Assembly: GCA_947624195.1 (NCBI GenBank)
Contig: CANQJH010000005.1
Span: 1-64,000 of the forward strand
Length of the DNA: 64,000 nt
Source of the DNA: an uncultured Clostridia bacterium
Lineage (GTDB): Bacteria; Bacillota; Clostridia; TANB77; CAG-508
Reading direction: 5' to 3'
A model generated the notes under the pieces. That model saw nothing but the letters and a program-made list of their open reading frames with translations, did not search any database and was not told where the DNA came from. Both the position numbers and the translations under genes were made by a program. How positions within the stretch are numbered: position 1 is the first letter of the stretch; every line of letters begins with the position of its first letter. Positions 1 through 10,507 of the stretch are shown here, piece by piece.

Positions 1-59
1 TATAATGCTTGCAATGATTTTAAAGCAAAATCAGGTGTACCTAAAAATACTATCTTCAT
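1..59 (-). CDS. fmt: Methionyl-tRNA formyltransferase, N-terminal fragment (runs off window start)
   Basis: Reverse complement of 1-59 translates as MKIVFLGTPDFALKSLQAL, the typical Fmt N-terminus; adjacent to def. Confidence 0.85.
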   Translation of the reverse strand, partial: MKIVFLGTPDFALKSLQAL

Positions 60-157
60 TATATTTTTTCGCATAATGCAATAAACATTATGCGAATCTC
101 CTTATACCTTATTTAGGTTTTTGATAAAACCTATAAAAATTACTTTTTTATTAACTC

Positions 158-649
158 TTAATTGTTTGTATCTTCTTCGTTTTCTAAATATTCAAGTGTT
201 CCCGGTTCCATTATATCTACAAATAATTTGCCATCTAAATGATCTATCTCGTGACATAGTGCTTCAGCCAGCAAGCCCTTTCCTTTAACTGTAATAGATT
301 TGCCATTTTCATCTAAAGCTTTTACAGTAACATCATTTGGTCTTACAACTTTTGCAAACTTATTTGGAAAACTTAAGCAACCCTCTTGAAATTCCTCACT
401 GCCTTTGGCCTTTACTATTTCAGGATTAATTAGTTTTAAAGATGGGGTTCCATCATAATTTACATCTATTACTATAATTCTTTTCAAAACTCCCACTTGA
501 ACTGCTGAAATTCCAACTCCATTTGCAGCATGCATCGTTTCGTCCATATCATTTATTAGTTCTCTTATTTTATCATCAATTACTTCAACTTTTCTTGATT
601 TTTTTCTAAGGATTTCATCTCCCTCAAGTCTTATTTCTCTTAGTGCCAT
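158..649 (-). CDS. def: Peptide deformylase
   Basis: Motifs GVGISAVQVG, EGCLSFP, HEIDHLDG. Confidence 0.95.
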   Translation of the reverse strand: MALREIRLEGDEILRKKSRKVEVIDDKIRELINDMDETMHAANGVGISAVQVGVLKRIIVIDVNYDGTPSLKLINPEIVKAKGSEEFQEGCLSFPNKFAKVVRPNDVTVKALDENGKSITVKGKGLLAEALCHEIDHLDGKLFVDIMEPGTLEYLENEEDTNN

Positions 650-826
650 TACTCCTCCTTTTATTGTTATATTCTTTACTGTTATTTATATTTCATACAA
701 AATGCAATAACATTTTGCTATAATTGCTCCTATTATAAAAATTTACCGAAAGTTCCTTGGTTTATTACTAACATATAACAAAAATACTATAATCTCCAAA
801 GTTTTTAAACAGATTTTAGATAATTC

Positions 827-3046
827 CTAGAGCATATTGTTTGGATTTAATTCAACTGCCACTCTAGCTGTTGTTGTTTTCATTTTGTAAAATTCATTTA
901 AGCTGTCATTTAGTAAATTTTTTATTCTCTCATCATATTTGCATTTTATGATTATTCTCATACGAAATCTGTCTTTAATTTTGTCAATTGGTGACGGTAC
1001 TGGGCTGTAAAGCAACAGTCCAAATTTTTCATCAATTACCCTCTTCTTCAAATATGCATGAATTTTTTTTGCAACAGCTTGCAATTCTGCTATATTTTTA
1101 GCAGACATATCCATTACTATTATATCGCAAAATGGCGGATATTTCAACTGTTTTCTTATATCTATTTCTGTATTGTAAAACAAATTGTAATCTTGTGATT
1201 TTGAAAATTCTATTGCATAATTGTCTGGATTGTATGTTTGAATTATAACTCTGCCCTCATCTTTTTCTCTACCTGCTCGCCCAGCAACTTGAGTTAAAAT
1301 TTGAAAAGTTTTTTCATTAGCTCTAAAGTCGCCAATATTTAAGCTTCCATCAGCTGCAATTACTCCTACTAAAGTTACATTTGGAAAATGATGACCTTTA
1401 ACCACCATTTGAGTTCCTATTAAAATGTCAATGTTTTCATCTTTGAATTTATTTAAAATTTGCTCGTGTGAGTTCTTTTTTGATACTGTATCAACATCCA
1501 TTCTAATTGTTGTTGCATCTGGAAACATTGCTTTTATTTCATCTTCTAACTTTTGAGTACCTGCTCCAAAATATTTAATATTTTTGCTTTTGCACTCTGG
1601 ACACTCAGTCAGTTCGTTTTGTTCATACCCACAGTAGTGGCATTTAAGTTTATGCTGATATTTATGATATGTTAAAGTTATATCACATCTTTTGCATTTT
1701 ACAGTGTATCCACAATCTCTACACATTACAAATGTAGAAAACCCTCTTCTATTCAAATATAGAATTGTTTGCTTTTTCCTTTCTAAATTTTTTTCAATTT
1801 CTTCTTTTAGTTTTCTACTTATCATTGACTTATTGCCAGAAGATAATTCTTGTCTTAAGTCAACTATTTCAACTGTTGGAAGTGACGAATTATTTGCTCT
1901 TTTGGTTAAGCTTAAAAGTTTATAATCTCCATTTTGGGTTTTATAAAATGAATTCATATCAGGAGTTGCACTTCCTAAAACAAGTGGAATATTTTTATTT
2001 TCAGCCAAATATTCTGCGACTTCTCTTGCATCATATCTAGGTGCCATCTCTGACTGATAAGATTCATCATGTTCTTCATCTATAATAATTAATCCCAGAT
2101 TTTGTGCAGGGCAAAAGATTGCTGACCTAGCTCCTATGACTATTTTAGCCTCTCCAGTTTTTATCTTGTTCCATTGGTCATATCTTTCCCCTATTGATAG
2201 TTTACTATGTAAAACTGCAATTTGTTCCTCACCAAATCTTGAAATAAATCTATCCACTGTTTGAGGTGTAAGAGAAATTTCCGGAACTAACATTATGCTA
2301 GTTTTGTTTTGTTTTAGCATTTTGCCAATTAATCTTAGATAAATTTCTGTTTTTCCCGAGCCTGTTATACCATGCAACAAATACTTTCCGCTATTTTGAA
2401 TTGAATTATAAGCTGTTTCTTGCTCATCAGTCAAGTCCAAATCCACAGTTTTCACAACTGCCTTGTGCAAAAATGGATTTCTTTCAACTTGCACATTGTT
2501 AGTTTCCAAGTATCCATTTTTTATAAGAGTTTTAACAATGCTACTCGATGCATCAGTAAAAAGTTCAATGTCTTGCACAGTCGCATTTCCATTATTAATA
2601 ATAAACTCTAAAATATTTTTTTGCTTTTCAGATTTTATTTTACCCGCTTCAATGTCTTGCTGGGTTTCTTCTACATCTTTTGCCAAAGTAATAAAATTAA
2701 CCGTTTTTTCTTTTACTCTATTCGAAATATTTTTTGATGTTCTGCCTGGTGGTAACATCAGCCTTAAACAGTCTGCAATGTTACAAAAATATCTGCTTGC
2801 CATCCATTTAGCAAGGTTTATGTATTCTTCAGCTATTTGCTCTTTTTGAAGACTTGCTATAGGTTTTACTTTATACTCTGAATTTTCTTTTATATTGACA
2901 ACTATACCCTCTTCCAAAGATTTTTTGTTTCCAAAAGGCACAAAAACTCTAGCCCCAACCTTTACTTCCATATCAACTGGGATTTCATAATCAAATATTC
3001 TGTTCAAAGTTTTCACACTACTATCAATTATTACTTCTGCTATCAT
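827..3046 (-). CDS. priA: Primosomal protein N' (PriA helicase)
   Basis: Walker A GITGSGKTE, DEEH box, Cys-rich zinc region CRDCGYTVKCKRCD. Confidence 0.95.
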   Translation of the reverse strand: MIAEVIIDSSVKTLNRIFDYEIPVDMEVKVGARVFVPFGNKKSLEEGIVVNIKENSEYKVKPIASLQKEQIAEEYINLAKWMASRYFCNIADCLRLMLPPGRTSKNISNRVKEKTVNFITLAKDVEETQQDIEAGKIKSEKQKNILEFIINNGNATVQDIELFTDASSSIVKTLIKNGYLETNNVQVERNPFLHKAVVKTVDLDLTDEQETAYNSIQNSGKYLLHGITGSGKTEIYLRLIGKMLKQNKTSIMLVPEISLTPQTVDRFISRFGEEQIAVLHSKLSIGERYDQWNKIKTGEAKIVIGARSAIFCPAQNLGLIIIDEEHDESYQSEMAPRYDAREVAEYLAENKNIPLVLGSATPDMNSFYKTQNGDYKLLSLTKRANNSSLPTVEIVDLRQELSSGNKSMISRKLKEEIEKNLERKKQTILYLNRRGFSTFVMCRDCGYTVKCKRCDITLTYHKYQHKLKCHYCGYEQNELTECPECKSKNIKYFGAGTQKLEDEIKAMFPDATTIRMDVDTVSKKNSHEQILNKFKDENIDILIGTQMVVKGHHFPNVTLVGVIAADGSLNIGDFRANEKTFQILTQVAGRAGREKDEGRVIIQTYNPDNYAIEFSKSQDYNLFYNTEIDIRKQLKYPPFCDIIVMDMSAKNIAELQAVAKKIHAYLKKRVIDEKFGLLLYSPVPSPIDKIKDRFRMRIIIKCKYDERIKNLLNDSLNEFYKMKTTTARVAVELNPNNML

Positions 3047-3048
3047 TC

Positions 3049-3897
3049 CTAGTCCCTTTTCATATGCCTCAACTCATGAGCTTTTACAACATTATTCATA
3101 AGCATTGCAATTGTCATTGGTCCTACTCCACCAGGTACCGGTGTGATGTATGATGCCTTTTTAGAAACCCCGTCAAAATCAACATCTCCACAAAGTTTAC
3201 CCTCATCATTTCTATTCATTCCAACATCAATGATAACCGCTCCCTCTTTTACCATATCAGCTGTTATAATTGCCCTTTTTCCAACTGCTGCAACTATTAC
3301 ATCTGCATCTTTTAATTCTTCTTTCAAATCTTTAGTTTTTGAATGGCAAATTGTAACTGTCGCATTTTTAGAAAGCAAGCATTGAGCCATTGGCTTTCCT
3401 ACTATATTGCTTCTTCCAACTATAACAGCTTTTTTACCCTCTAAATCTATATTATATTTTTCAAAAATTTTCATAATTCCATATGGTGTACAAGGAACAA
3501 ATCCATCCTCGCCAATCGTTAATTTTCCAACATTATATGGATTAAATCCATCCACATCTTTTTCAGGAGAAATCCTTGCAAAAGCCTCTTGTATATTAAG
3601 TCCTGCCGGAATCGGACTTTGTAGTAAAATTCCGTCAACTTTTTCATCATTATTAAGTTTATCAATAAGCTCCAATAATTCTTCCTGTGTTGTTTCGTTT
3701 GGAAGTAAGTACTCTTCAAACTTTATTCCCACTTCATCACAAGCTTTGCTTTTATTACGCACATACACTTTTGAAGCCTCATCGTCACCACATAAGATAA
3801 CTGCAAGCATTGGCGACAATTTTTCTTTTTCAACTTTTTCTTTTAATTTTAGTCTAATTTCCATAGCCAATTCTTTTCCATTTAATAATACAGACAT
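3049..3897 (-). CDS. folD: Bifunctional methylenetetrahydrofolate dehydrogenase/cyclohydrolase
   Basis: QSPIPAGLN, VIVGRSNIVGKPMAQ, TPVPGGVGPMT motifs. Confidence 0.95.
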   Translation of the reverse strand: MSVLLNGKELAMEIRLKLKEKVEKEKLSPMLAVILCGDDEASKVYVRNKSKACDEVGIKFEEYLLPNETTQEELLELIDKLNNDEKVDGILLQSPIPAGLNIQEAFARISPEKDVDGFNPYNVGKLTIGEDGFVPCTPYGIMKIFEKYNIDLEGKKAVIVGRSNIVGKPMAQCLLSKNATVTICHSKTKDLKEELKDADVIVAAVGKRAIITADMVKEGAVIIDVGMNRNDEGKLCGDVDFDGVSKKASYITPVPGGVGPMTIAMLMNNVVKAHELRHMKRD

Positions 3898-3922
3898 ACT
3901 ACTTATCTCCTTTAATTAAAAT

Positions 3923-4042
3923 ACATATTTTGATACCTTTTCTTATACATACTTTGATACCATTTCTTACACATATTTCGATACTATTGCTTGTACATAT
4001 TTTGATGCCGTTTCTTGTGCATATTTTAATATCATTTGATAT
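3923..4042. repeat. Degenerate intergenic tandem repeat, 24-bp period, about 5 units
   Basis: acatattttgatacc-like unit starts at 3923, 3947, 3971, 3995 and 4019, exactly 24 bp apart. Confidence 0.8.
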
Positions 4043-4256
4043 CATATATTTGCTATAACTTTATAACTACGCTTTTATATTATCATAATCTACTTGCAAA
4101 ATCAATTACTATTTATCCATTAATACATTTATTTTCTTGCACTTAAAATTCATAATTTCTAGCTAAAAAATAACTATACCTATGATTAGATTTAACATAA
4201 ATATAGTTATTTTTAAACAAATTATGTGCTTGCTATTCAGCCAAAGCATTAGTCTG

Positions 4257-4967
4257 TTAGCTAAGAATTGTCTTCTTTATTTTTTCTAGTTCTTCTTGGG
4301 TTATTTGGGTAATCTTTTTTATTAATTTTTCATCTATTTTATTCTCTAGCATTGATTTCACTATTTCTTTAGTTTTTTCAGCTTTTCCTTGTTTTTTGCC
4401 ACGCTCTTCGCCTATTTTTTTGCCGCGTTCTTCGCCTATTTGCTCGCCTATTTTTTTGCCACGCTCTTCACCTATTTGCTCACCCAACTTTCTTCCTTGT
4501 TCTTCTCCTTTTGCCCTTATTGCATTTTCATCCCATATCGCTTTCTGTCTTAAAAAGGCTAGTCTTTCCATTTCTTCATCTTCAGTCATTTCTTTAACTT
4601 TTACTACCGCTTTCTTAATCTCTTTATTCTCATCCATTATTTGACTCATCTCCTTTGCGTTAGGATCGTCTATGAATATCATCCATTGTGCTTTCTCATT
4701 TCGATTGTCTTTCTCATACATTGCTTTCGCTCTCTTTAAGTTTATTATACGCATTTCAAAATCGTCTGTCAAGATTTTCTCTCGTTTTTTCGTCTCTATG
4801 ATTTTCCATATTGTTTCCATTTCTTTGAATTCTTCTAGCTCTTCTAACTCAAAATCTATTGTTATTTTGTTTATTTTTTCTTCTAATAATACTTCTACAA
4901 ATGATTTTGTTATTTCTTCATTGTCTTTGCTAAACAAACATTGAAATACTATGTCTATCTTATGCAA
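4257..4967 (-). pseudogene. Rpn/PD-(D/E)XK nuclease-family transposase-like protein, probably internally deleted
   Basis: Family-like N-terminus (DIVFQCLFSKDNEE) joined to the C-terminal half with GEERGKKIGEQ repeats; expected central nuclease core not seen. Confidence 0.6.
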
Positions 4968-5167
4968 TTAATTTTATTATCACTCCCCTCATGCTAAATA
5001 AAAAAATTAAATATAAGAAAATTAATATCTCATATTGTATGACATTATTTACCATTTGTCAACAGAAATCGTATGACTAGATGTGACCTTTTTCGACAAA
5101 AAAATAGTGCATAAATTTTATTATTGTTTCAAAATTTACAACTATATAATACACTATCAGTACAAAC

Positions 5168-5356
5168 ATAAATATATTGTCTTCGAATAAGCCTCGCAGG
5201 GACCAACCGGAGCGTCAGCGGAGGTCGAATAAAGCAAATTACATACAAGCGCCCAATGGCATTATGTATGCTATTGGAAGTAAACTAATTGCAAAGCCAT
5301 TAGTGGTCTTATGGAATTTGCGACAGCAAGGCATGAGAAGACAACTATATTTATGT
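5168..5356 (+). repeat. Interspersed repeat element, full-length copy A, hairpin-bounded
   Basis: Interior closely matches reverse complement of 32762-32945; ends are inverted (acataaatatattgtcttc / gaagacaactatatttatgt). Confidence 0.75.
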
Positions 5357-5586
5357 TTTTTATAATTTATATGAAAAGACACCTAATATTTATTTTGTCA
5401 TGATCATCAACAACTCATAATTTTTAACATTACAAATTGATTACAAATAATAATTTTGTGTTGATTATAAAAATAGTTTATGATATAATTTAACAAAATT
5501 AATTATTTTTTTAATATTGTTTATACTATATATAAATTAATTATTTAAAATTGATTTATATAAATAAACATAATAAGGAGTGAAAT

Positions 5587-7002
5587 ATGAAAAAATTTTT
5601 TAAAGTTACAATTTTATTATTAGTTGTTCTTTTAATATCATCAGTATGTTTTGCTGCTGAACCAGTTGCAAAAGGTGATGCTACTATGATATTAGTTGAG
5701 GACAATGTTAATTCAATGACATTTGGACGTTATGGTGAATTTGAGAAAAAAATGACTCAAATTGATACGCAAAACAAAACAATTGATATTAGACTAACTG
5801 CTGAAAATCATCAAGAAGCTTTAGCTAATCTAAATGCAGAAGTCGTATTATTAATTGATGCTTCAAACAGTATGTCTACAAATCGTGTAGTGGTTAATGA
5901 CGAACCAATGACCAGAAAACAATTAGTTTTAAATGCTGCAAGTCAATTAATTGACCAATTACTTACTAGTACAGAAAATATTAAACTAGGCGTTGTAGAG
6001 TTTGCTACAAGTACTATTCCATCTGAAGAAGGAACAGATAAAGACGCTAAGATAATTACTTCAACCTTAACCGATGATCCTGATGAATTAGAATCTGCAC
6101 TATCTACTGTAGCTAGTGATACAATGGGAGCTAGAACAGATATTGAAGTTGGATTAGAGACAGCTGAACAATTATTAAATACATCTGATAATTCAAGTGC
6201 TAATAAATACATTATTGTTTTAACAGATGCTATTCCTAACACAGCAAAAGGTGTCAAGTCAGATACTTACACAGAAAAATCTGCTGACCCTACTAAAGCT
6301 AAATTAACTGAATTAGACAGAAAAGGCATTAATGTTATTTCTATGTTGATTAATATATCTAATGATGATATAAAAGTTAGTGGTAGACCTGAGCAAGCAA
6401 CATTTAAAACATACAAGGACGTTGCTGAATACGTTTTTGGTACGGTTTTGAAACCAACAGCTGGTTCTGTATACTATGTTACAGATGAGCAAGTTGTTAA
6501 TACTGTTACAAAAAGTATTTATGGCGAATTAATACCAGAAAATGAGTATAAATTAACAAATATAGTTATTAAGGATTACTTTCCTCAAAATATTATAGAC
6601 AATTTTGACTTTGCATTACTAACTAGTCCTGAAATTGGAGAAGTTACAGCAGAAGTAAATAGAAGCGATAATTCTATTACTTGGACAATATCAGAATTAG
6701 AGCCTGGAGCAGTTGCTACATTTACTTATAGATTAACTTTAAAAGAAACATTTTCAAGTGATATAGTTGGATTAAATCTACCAACAAATAGCAATGTAAC
6801 AATAGATTATGAAGAAAATGAAGTTCCTGGAGAACAAAAACATAATAACAAAGCCCCTGTTGTTGCTTTAGATGTTCCTGCTCCAAAAGAAATTCCTCAA
6901 ACAGGTTCAAATATACCAGCCATTTCTGCAGGTTTAGTTTCAGTTGCATCAGTAGTAGCAGTAGCTAGCTTCATAGTATTTAAGAGAATTAAACTAAAAT
7001 AA
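5587..7002 (+). CDS. Secreted surface protein with von Willebrand factor A domain and sortase-like C-terminus
   Basis: Signal peptide, MIDAS-like DASNSMS, C-terminal IPQTG + hydrophobic segment + KRIKLK. Confidence 0.8.
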   Translation: MKKFFKVTILLLVVLLISSVCFAAEPVAKGDATMILVEDNVNSMTFGRYGEFEKKMTQIDTQNKTIDIRLTAENHQEALANLNAEVVLLIDASNSMSTNRVVVNDEPMTRKQLVLNAASQLIDQLLTSTENIKLGVVEFATSTIPSEEGTDKDAKIITSTLTDDPDELESALSTVASDTMGARTDIEVGLETAEQLLNTSDNSSANKYIIVLTDAIPNTAKGVKSDTYTEKSADPTKAKLTELDRKGINVISMLINISNDDIKVSGRPEQATFKTYKDVAEYVFGTVLKPTAGSVYYVTDEQVVNTVTKSIYGELIPENEYKLTNIVIKDYFPQNIIDNFDFALLTSPEIGEVTAEVNRSDNSITWTISELEPGAVATFTYRLTLKETFSSDIVGLNLPTNSNVTIDYEENEVPGEQKHNNKAPVVALDVPAPKEIPQTGSNIPAISAGLVSVASVVAVASFIVFKRIKLK

Positions 7003-7043
7003 TTAAACGATAGTTAAATATATTATAATAAATCAAAAAACAT

Positions 7044-7088
7044 AAAAAATAGTTATTTGCGCGGCGTATTCGTAGATAACTATTTTCT
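7044..7088 (+). terminator. Terminator-like hairpin after vWA gene; loop resembles the end of the interspersed repeat
   Basis: aaaatagttat ... ataactatttt stem followed by T-rich sequence; loop gcgcggcgtattc resembles gcgcggcttattc at 32926. Confidence 0.6.
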
Positions 7089-7113
7089 TTTTATTTTGTT
7101 TAATAATAATTAA

Positions 7114-7632
7114 TCATTGTGTTACATCATCTAATACTTTTTCAATGTCTTCTAGATTTTTTGTGTTACCATTTACAAAAATTACAGTGTCTCCTAATCT
7201 TTCTATAACAATGCAATACTTCGCTGTAATTAGACTGTAAACCAATCCCTCTTTTTCATTTTCTTCAATTACTTTACTTTTTTCTTTTTGTTCTTCAAAT
7301 GAATTCTTATATACATTAAAAAATGAAGTTGCATATTTATCATCTGATAGCTTAATATATCTAATATTTATTACAGAACCTTTTGCTAAATATGCATTTG
7401 TGATTACAAATGATTCATTTGAATTATATTTATGTGTTTCGTCTATTACATTGTACCCATCTCTAGTCATAATCTGTTCAAATGTTTCAGTACTTACTGC
7501 TTTTTTCTCTTTTCTAGCAAATATAATTATTACAGTTATCGCTATCACTAATACTAATGCAATACTAATAATTATAAGAATATCTTTTAGATTTTTTTTA
7601 AATTTTTCGTTTTCTATAAGAGTTCTTTTCAT
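7114..7632 (-). CDS. Hypothetical protein with one N-terminal TM segment
   Basis: ORF with hydrophobic segment ILIIISIALVLVIAITVIIIFA. Confidence 0.6.
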   Translation of the reverse strand: MKRTLIENEKFKKNLKDILIIISIALVLVIAITVIIIFARKEKKAVSTETFEQIMTRDGYNVIDETHKYNSNESFVITNAYLAKGSVINIRYIKLSDDKYATSFFNVYKNSFEEQKEKSKVIEENEKEGLVYSLITAKYCIVIERLGDTVIFVNGNTKNLEDIEKVLDDVTQ

Positions 7633-7840
7633 ATAAAATTTAACTCCCTTCTAAAGGCATACATAAAAATCAATGAACATTTTCTCGCAAACTATTTTTG
7701 CCTTTTTTCATAAGTTCACATGTTTTTACTAATTATATTTAATATAACATATCAAAAATAAATATACAAGATTTTATTACATTTTTATAAATAATTTGGA
7801 TATACTAAAACTAAGAAAATATGTGAAAGGATTTTTTTGT

Positions 7841-9087
7841 ATGTCTTACTGGAACAATAACTATAAAGAAAAATATAATTTTGATAAGCTTGATAAAAAT
7901 ATCTCAACTGACATTTGTATAATTGGTGCTGGGCTTTGTGGTCTTACTACTGGATATTATCTATCTAAAGCTGGTAGAAAAGTTACAATTATTGAGCAGT
8001 CTAATGTTTGCTCGAGAACTAGCGGTTGTACGACTGGCAAAATTACAAGTCAACATGGTTTATTTTATGATTACTTAATTAAATCTTATGGGGTAAATTT
8101 TGCTCTAGATTATCTTGAGGTCAATCAAGATGCTATTCAAAATATTAATCAAATAGTTCAAGACGAAAAAATAAAATGTGATTTAATAAATTCATCCTCT
8201 TATGTATTTTGTGATAATAAGAGTGATTTAAGCTTATTTAATCAAGAAATATCAGCTTTAAATCGTATAAAAACGGAAGTAAATAATCCTTCTAATTATC
8301 AAGATTCAAAGAAATCAAAAGGTATTATTTTTGATGCAAAGTTTATAAAAAAATTAAATATACCAATTAAGAATTATGGTGGAATTGAATTTAAAAATCA
8401 AGCAATGTTCAACCCTAGAAAATACGCTTTTGGCTTAGTACAATCTATATTAAAAAACAATGGTGCAATTTATGAAAATACAAAAGCGACAAATATCAAA
8501 TATGAAAATAACTTATATAAAATTACGGCAAATGGTAAAACGGTTACAGCGCAATATGTTGTACTTGCAACGCACTTCCCTATCAAAAACTTCCCTACAT
8601 TGGTAATTTTTCTAAAATGCTTCCTAACATATATGTTGCTACTGGTTTTAAAAAATGGGGTATGACTCTTTCTAATGTCTCTGCTAAAATAATATCTGAT
8701 AAAATTTTAGGAGTTAAAAATAAATATGAATACTTGTTTTCTCCTTCACGAATTCAAGCTATTAAAAATTCTAAGGCTTTTGGTGAGCAGATGAAGGAAA
8801 CAATTTATTCAATCGCTATAAACAAATTGAAACTACCTAATGAAACTTTAAAGGATGTCAAAAATAATACTGGCAAAATTGTTTTATTTAATGGTAAGAA
8901 AATAGGAGTTTATAAAGATAAAGATGGGACTTGTTTTTTAGTAAAGCCAATTTGTACTCATTTAAAATGTGAGCTACAATTTAATTCTACTGATAAGACT
9001 TGGGATTGTCCTTGTCATGGTTCAAGATTTTCTTATACTGGTGAAGTAATTAATAATCCGGCAATTTTCAATTTAGACACATTGTAA
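7841..9087 (+). pseudogene. FAD-dependent oxidoreductase with C-terminal Rieske domain, disrupted
   Basis: GAGLCGLTTGYYL Rossmann motif in ORF 1; CTHLKCEL...CPCHGSRF Rieske motifs in ORF 2; reading frames shift near 8580-8650 with missing middle region. Confidence 0.75.
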
Positions 9088-9282
9088 AATTTAAAAATAA
9101 AAAAATGAAAATTCATTACCGTATGTACAATGAGGGTATATTCATTTTTTTTGATAAAATTTTGTAATGACTTTTCAGAGTAAAATTAGCTTGTTAATTC
9201 AATAAAGGGTAGAATTTTTGTCAAAAGTGTGTTATAATTGATTTGTAAAATTAAATTATAACATTTTTGGGGAGGTTTTATT

Positions 9283-9822
9283 TTGAAAATTACAACTGAT
9301 AGTGAAACATTAGCAGAAAACAAAGTTCTCATACTGTATATATTAAATAATGTAGATAAGCCTATTACAAGTGACGCTCTTTATAGTATTATCACATCAG
9401 CAATTGACTTAAATTATTTTTACTTTCAACAGTTTCTTTTAGATTTACTAGAAGTAAAATATATATTAAAGCATGAAACAGAAACACAAAGTGTTTATGA
9501 AATAACTGAGGCGGGCAAAAACACTTTAGATTTAACTTTAGACATTTTGCCTGGTATTATAAAATTAAAAGTGGATACCAACTTTAAGTCTAATATTGAA
9601 TCATATGAAAACAAGGAATCCGTAATTGCTGAATATACTCCTAAAAGTGAAAATGAATATGAAATAGAGTGTAAAATTGTAGATAAAGGAGAAGTTGTTT
9701 TTACAATTAAATTAATGGCATACTCAAGAGAGCAAGCTCAAAATATAGTAGATAATTGGAAGCAAAATGCTAGTTCCCTTTATCCAGAATTTCTAAAAAT
9801 TTTGACTAATACCAAAGACTAG
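9283..9822 (+). CDS. DUF4364-like protein
   Basis: N-terminal winged-helix-like pattern (ENKVLILYILNNVDKPIT) and overall composition. Confidence 0.6.
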   Translation: MKITTDSETLAENKVLILYILNNVDKPITSDALYSIITSAIDLNYFYFQQFLLDLLEVKYILKHETETQSVYEITEAGKNTLDLTLDILPGIIKLKVDTNFKSNIESYENKESVIAEYTPKSENEYEIECKIVDKGEVVFTIKLMAYSREQAQNIVDNWKQNASSLYPEFLKILTNTKD

Positions 9823-9845
9823 ACAATACCTTGAAAAATAGCTTT

Positions 9846-10427
9846 TTATTCCTCTTTACTGTCAACAGCTTCATTTTCTAATTCCTCAATAACAACTTGC
9901 CTATTGCTATCAAGTTTGTATTTCGGAAGTTCCGGCAATTCTTTTAAAGATTTCAAACCAAACATTTTCAAAAATTCATCAGTAACTCTATATGTCATAG
10001 GCTTACCTGGTAAATCTGCTTTTCCTGCTTGTTCAATTAAATTATATTCTAATAATCTATACATAGTACCACTAGAATCCACACCTCTAATCATATCAAT
10101 ATCAGCTTTAGTACTTCTAGGATTATATGATAATATTGCTAGAACCTCTAAAGAAGCTTGCGAAAGTGTTGGTGCAAGTCTTTTATCAAATGCAGTATAC
10201 AAATACTCATGATATTCTTTTTTAGATGCTAGTTGGTATCCATCTTCAACTCTAACTATCTCTAACCCTCTATCATCATGACTATATTCCTCTTGCATTT
10301 CCCCTATATATTTTATTATATCATCAGAACTTAGCTCCAATATTGTCATAAGTTCTTTTATTTTAACTACTCTACCTGTCGAAAACAATATTGCTTCTAT
10401 TATTCCTTTTATTTTGCTCTCTTCCAT
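9846..10427 (-). CDS. scpB: Segregation and condensation protein B
   Basis: IIEAILFSTGRVV, EVLAILSYNPRSTKADIDMIRGVDS. Confidence 0.9.
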   Translation of the reverse strand: MEESKIKGIIEAILFSTGRVVKIKELMTILELSSDDIIKYIGEMQEEYSHDDRGLEIVRVEDGYQLASKKEYHEYLYTAFDKRLAPTLSQASLEVLAILSYNPRSTKADIDMIRGVDSSGTMYRLLEYNLIEQAGKADLPGKPMTYRVTDEFLKMFGLKSLKELPELPKYKLDSNRQVVIEELENEAVDSKEE

Positions 10428-10507
10428 TATTTATCCCTTCACTTTTATAAGTGTAATTATACCACCTAAAAACACCCTTGGTCAAGGAAATGTCTAAAAT
10501 ATCTCAC

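Noticed and set aside
1692-2849. Plus-strand ORFs inside priA (1692..1925, 1765..2040, 2420..2611, 2463..2849)
   Set aside because: Antisense to a well-supported conserved gene; low-complexity hydrophobic translations typical of spurious AT-rich ORFs.
3923-4042. CRISPR array
   Set aside because: Contiguous 24-bp tandem units with no spacers.
5177-5365. 62-aa ORF MSSNKPRRDQPERQRR... as a gene
   Set aside because: Entirely within the interspersed repeat; the frame is not maintained in copy B.
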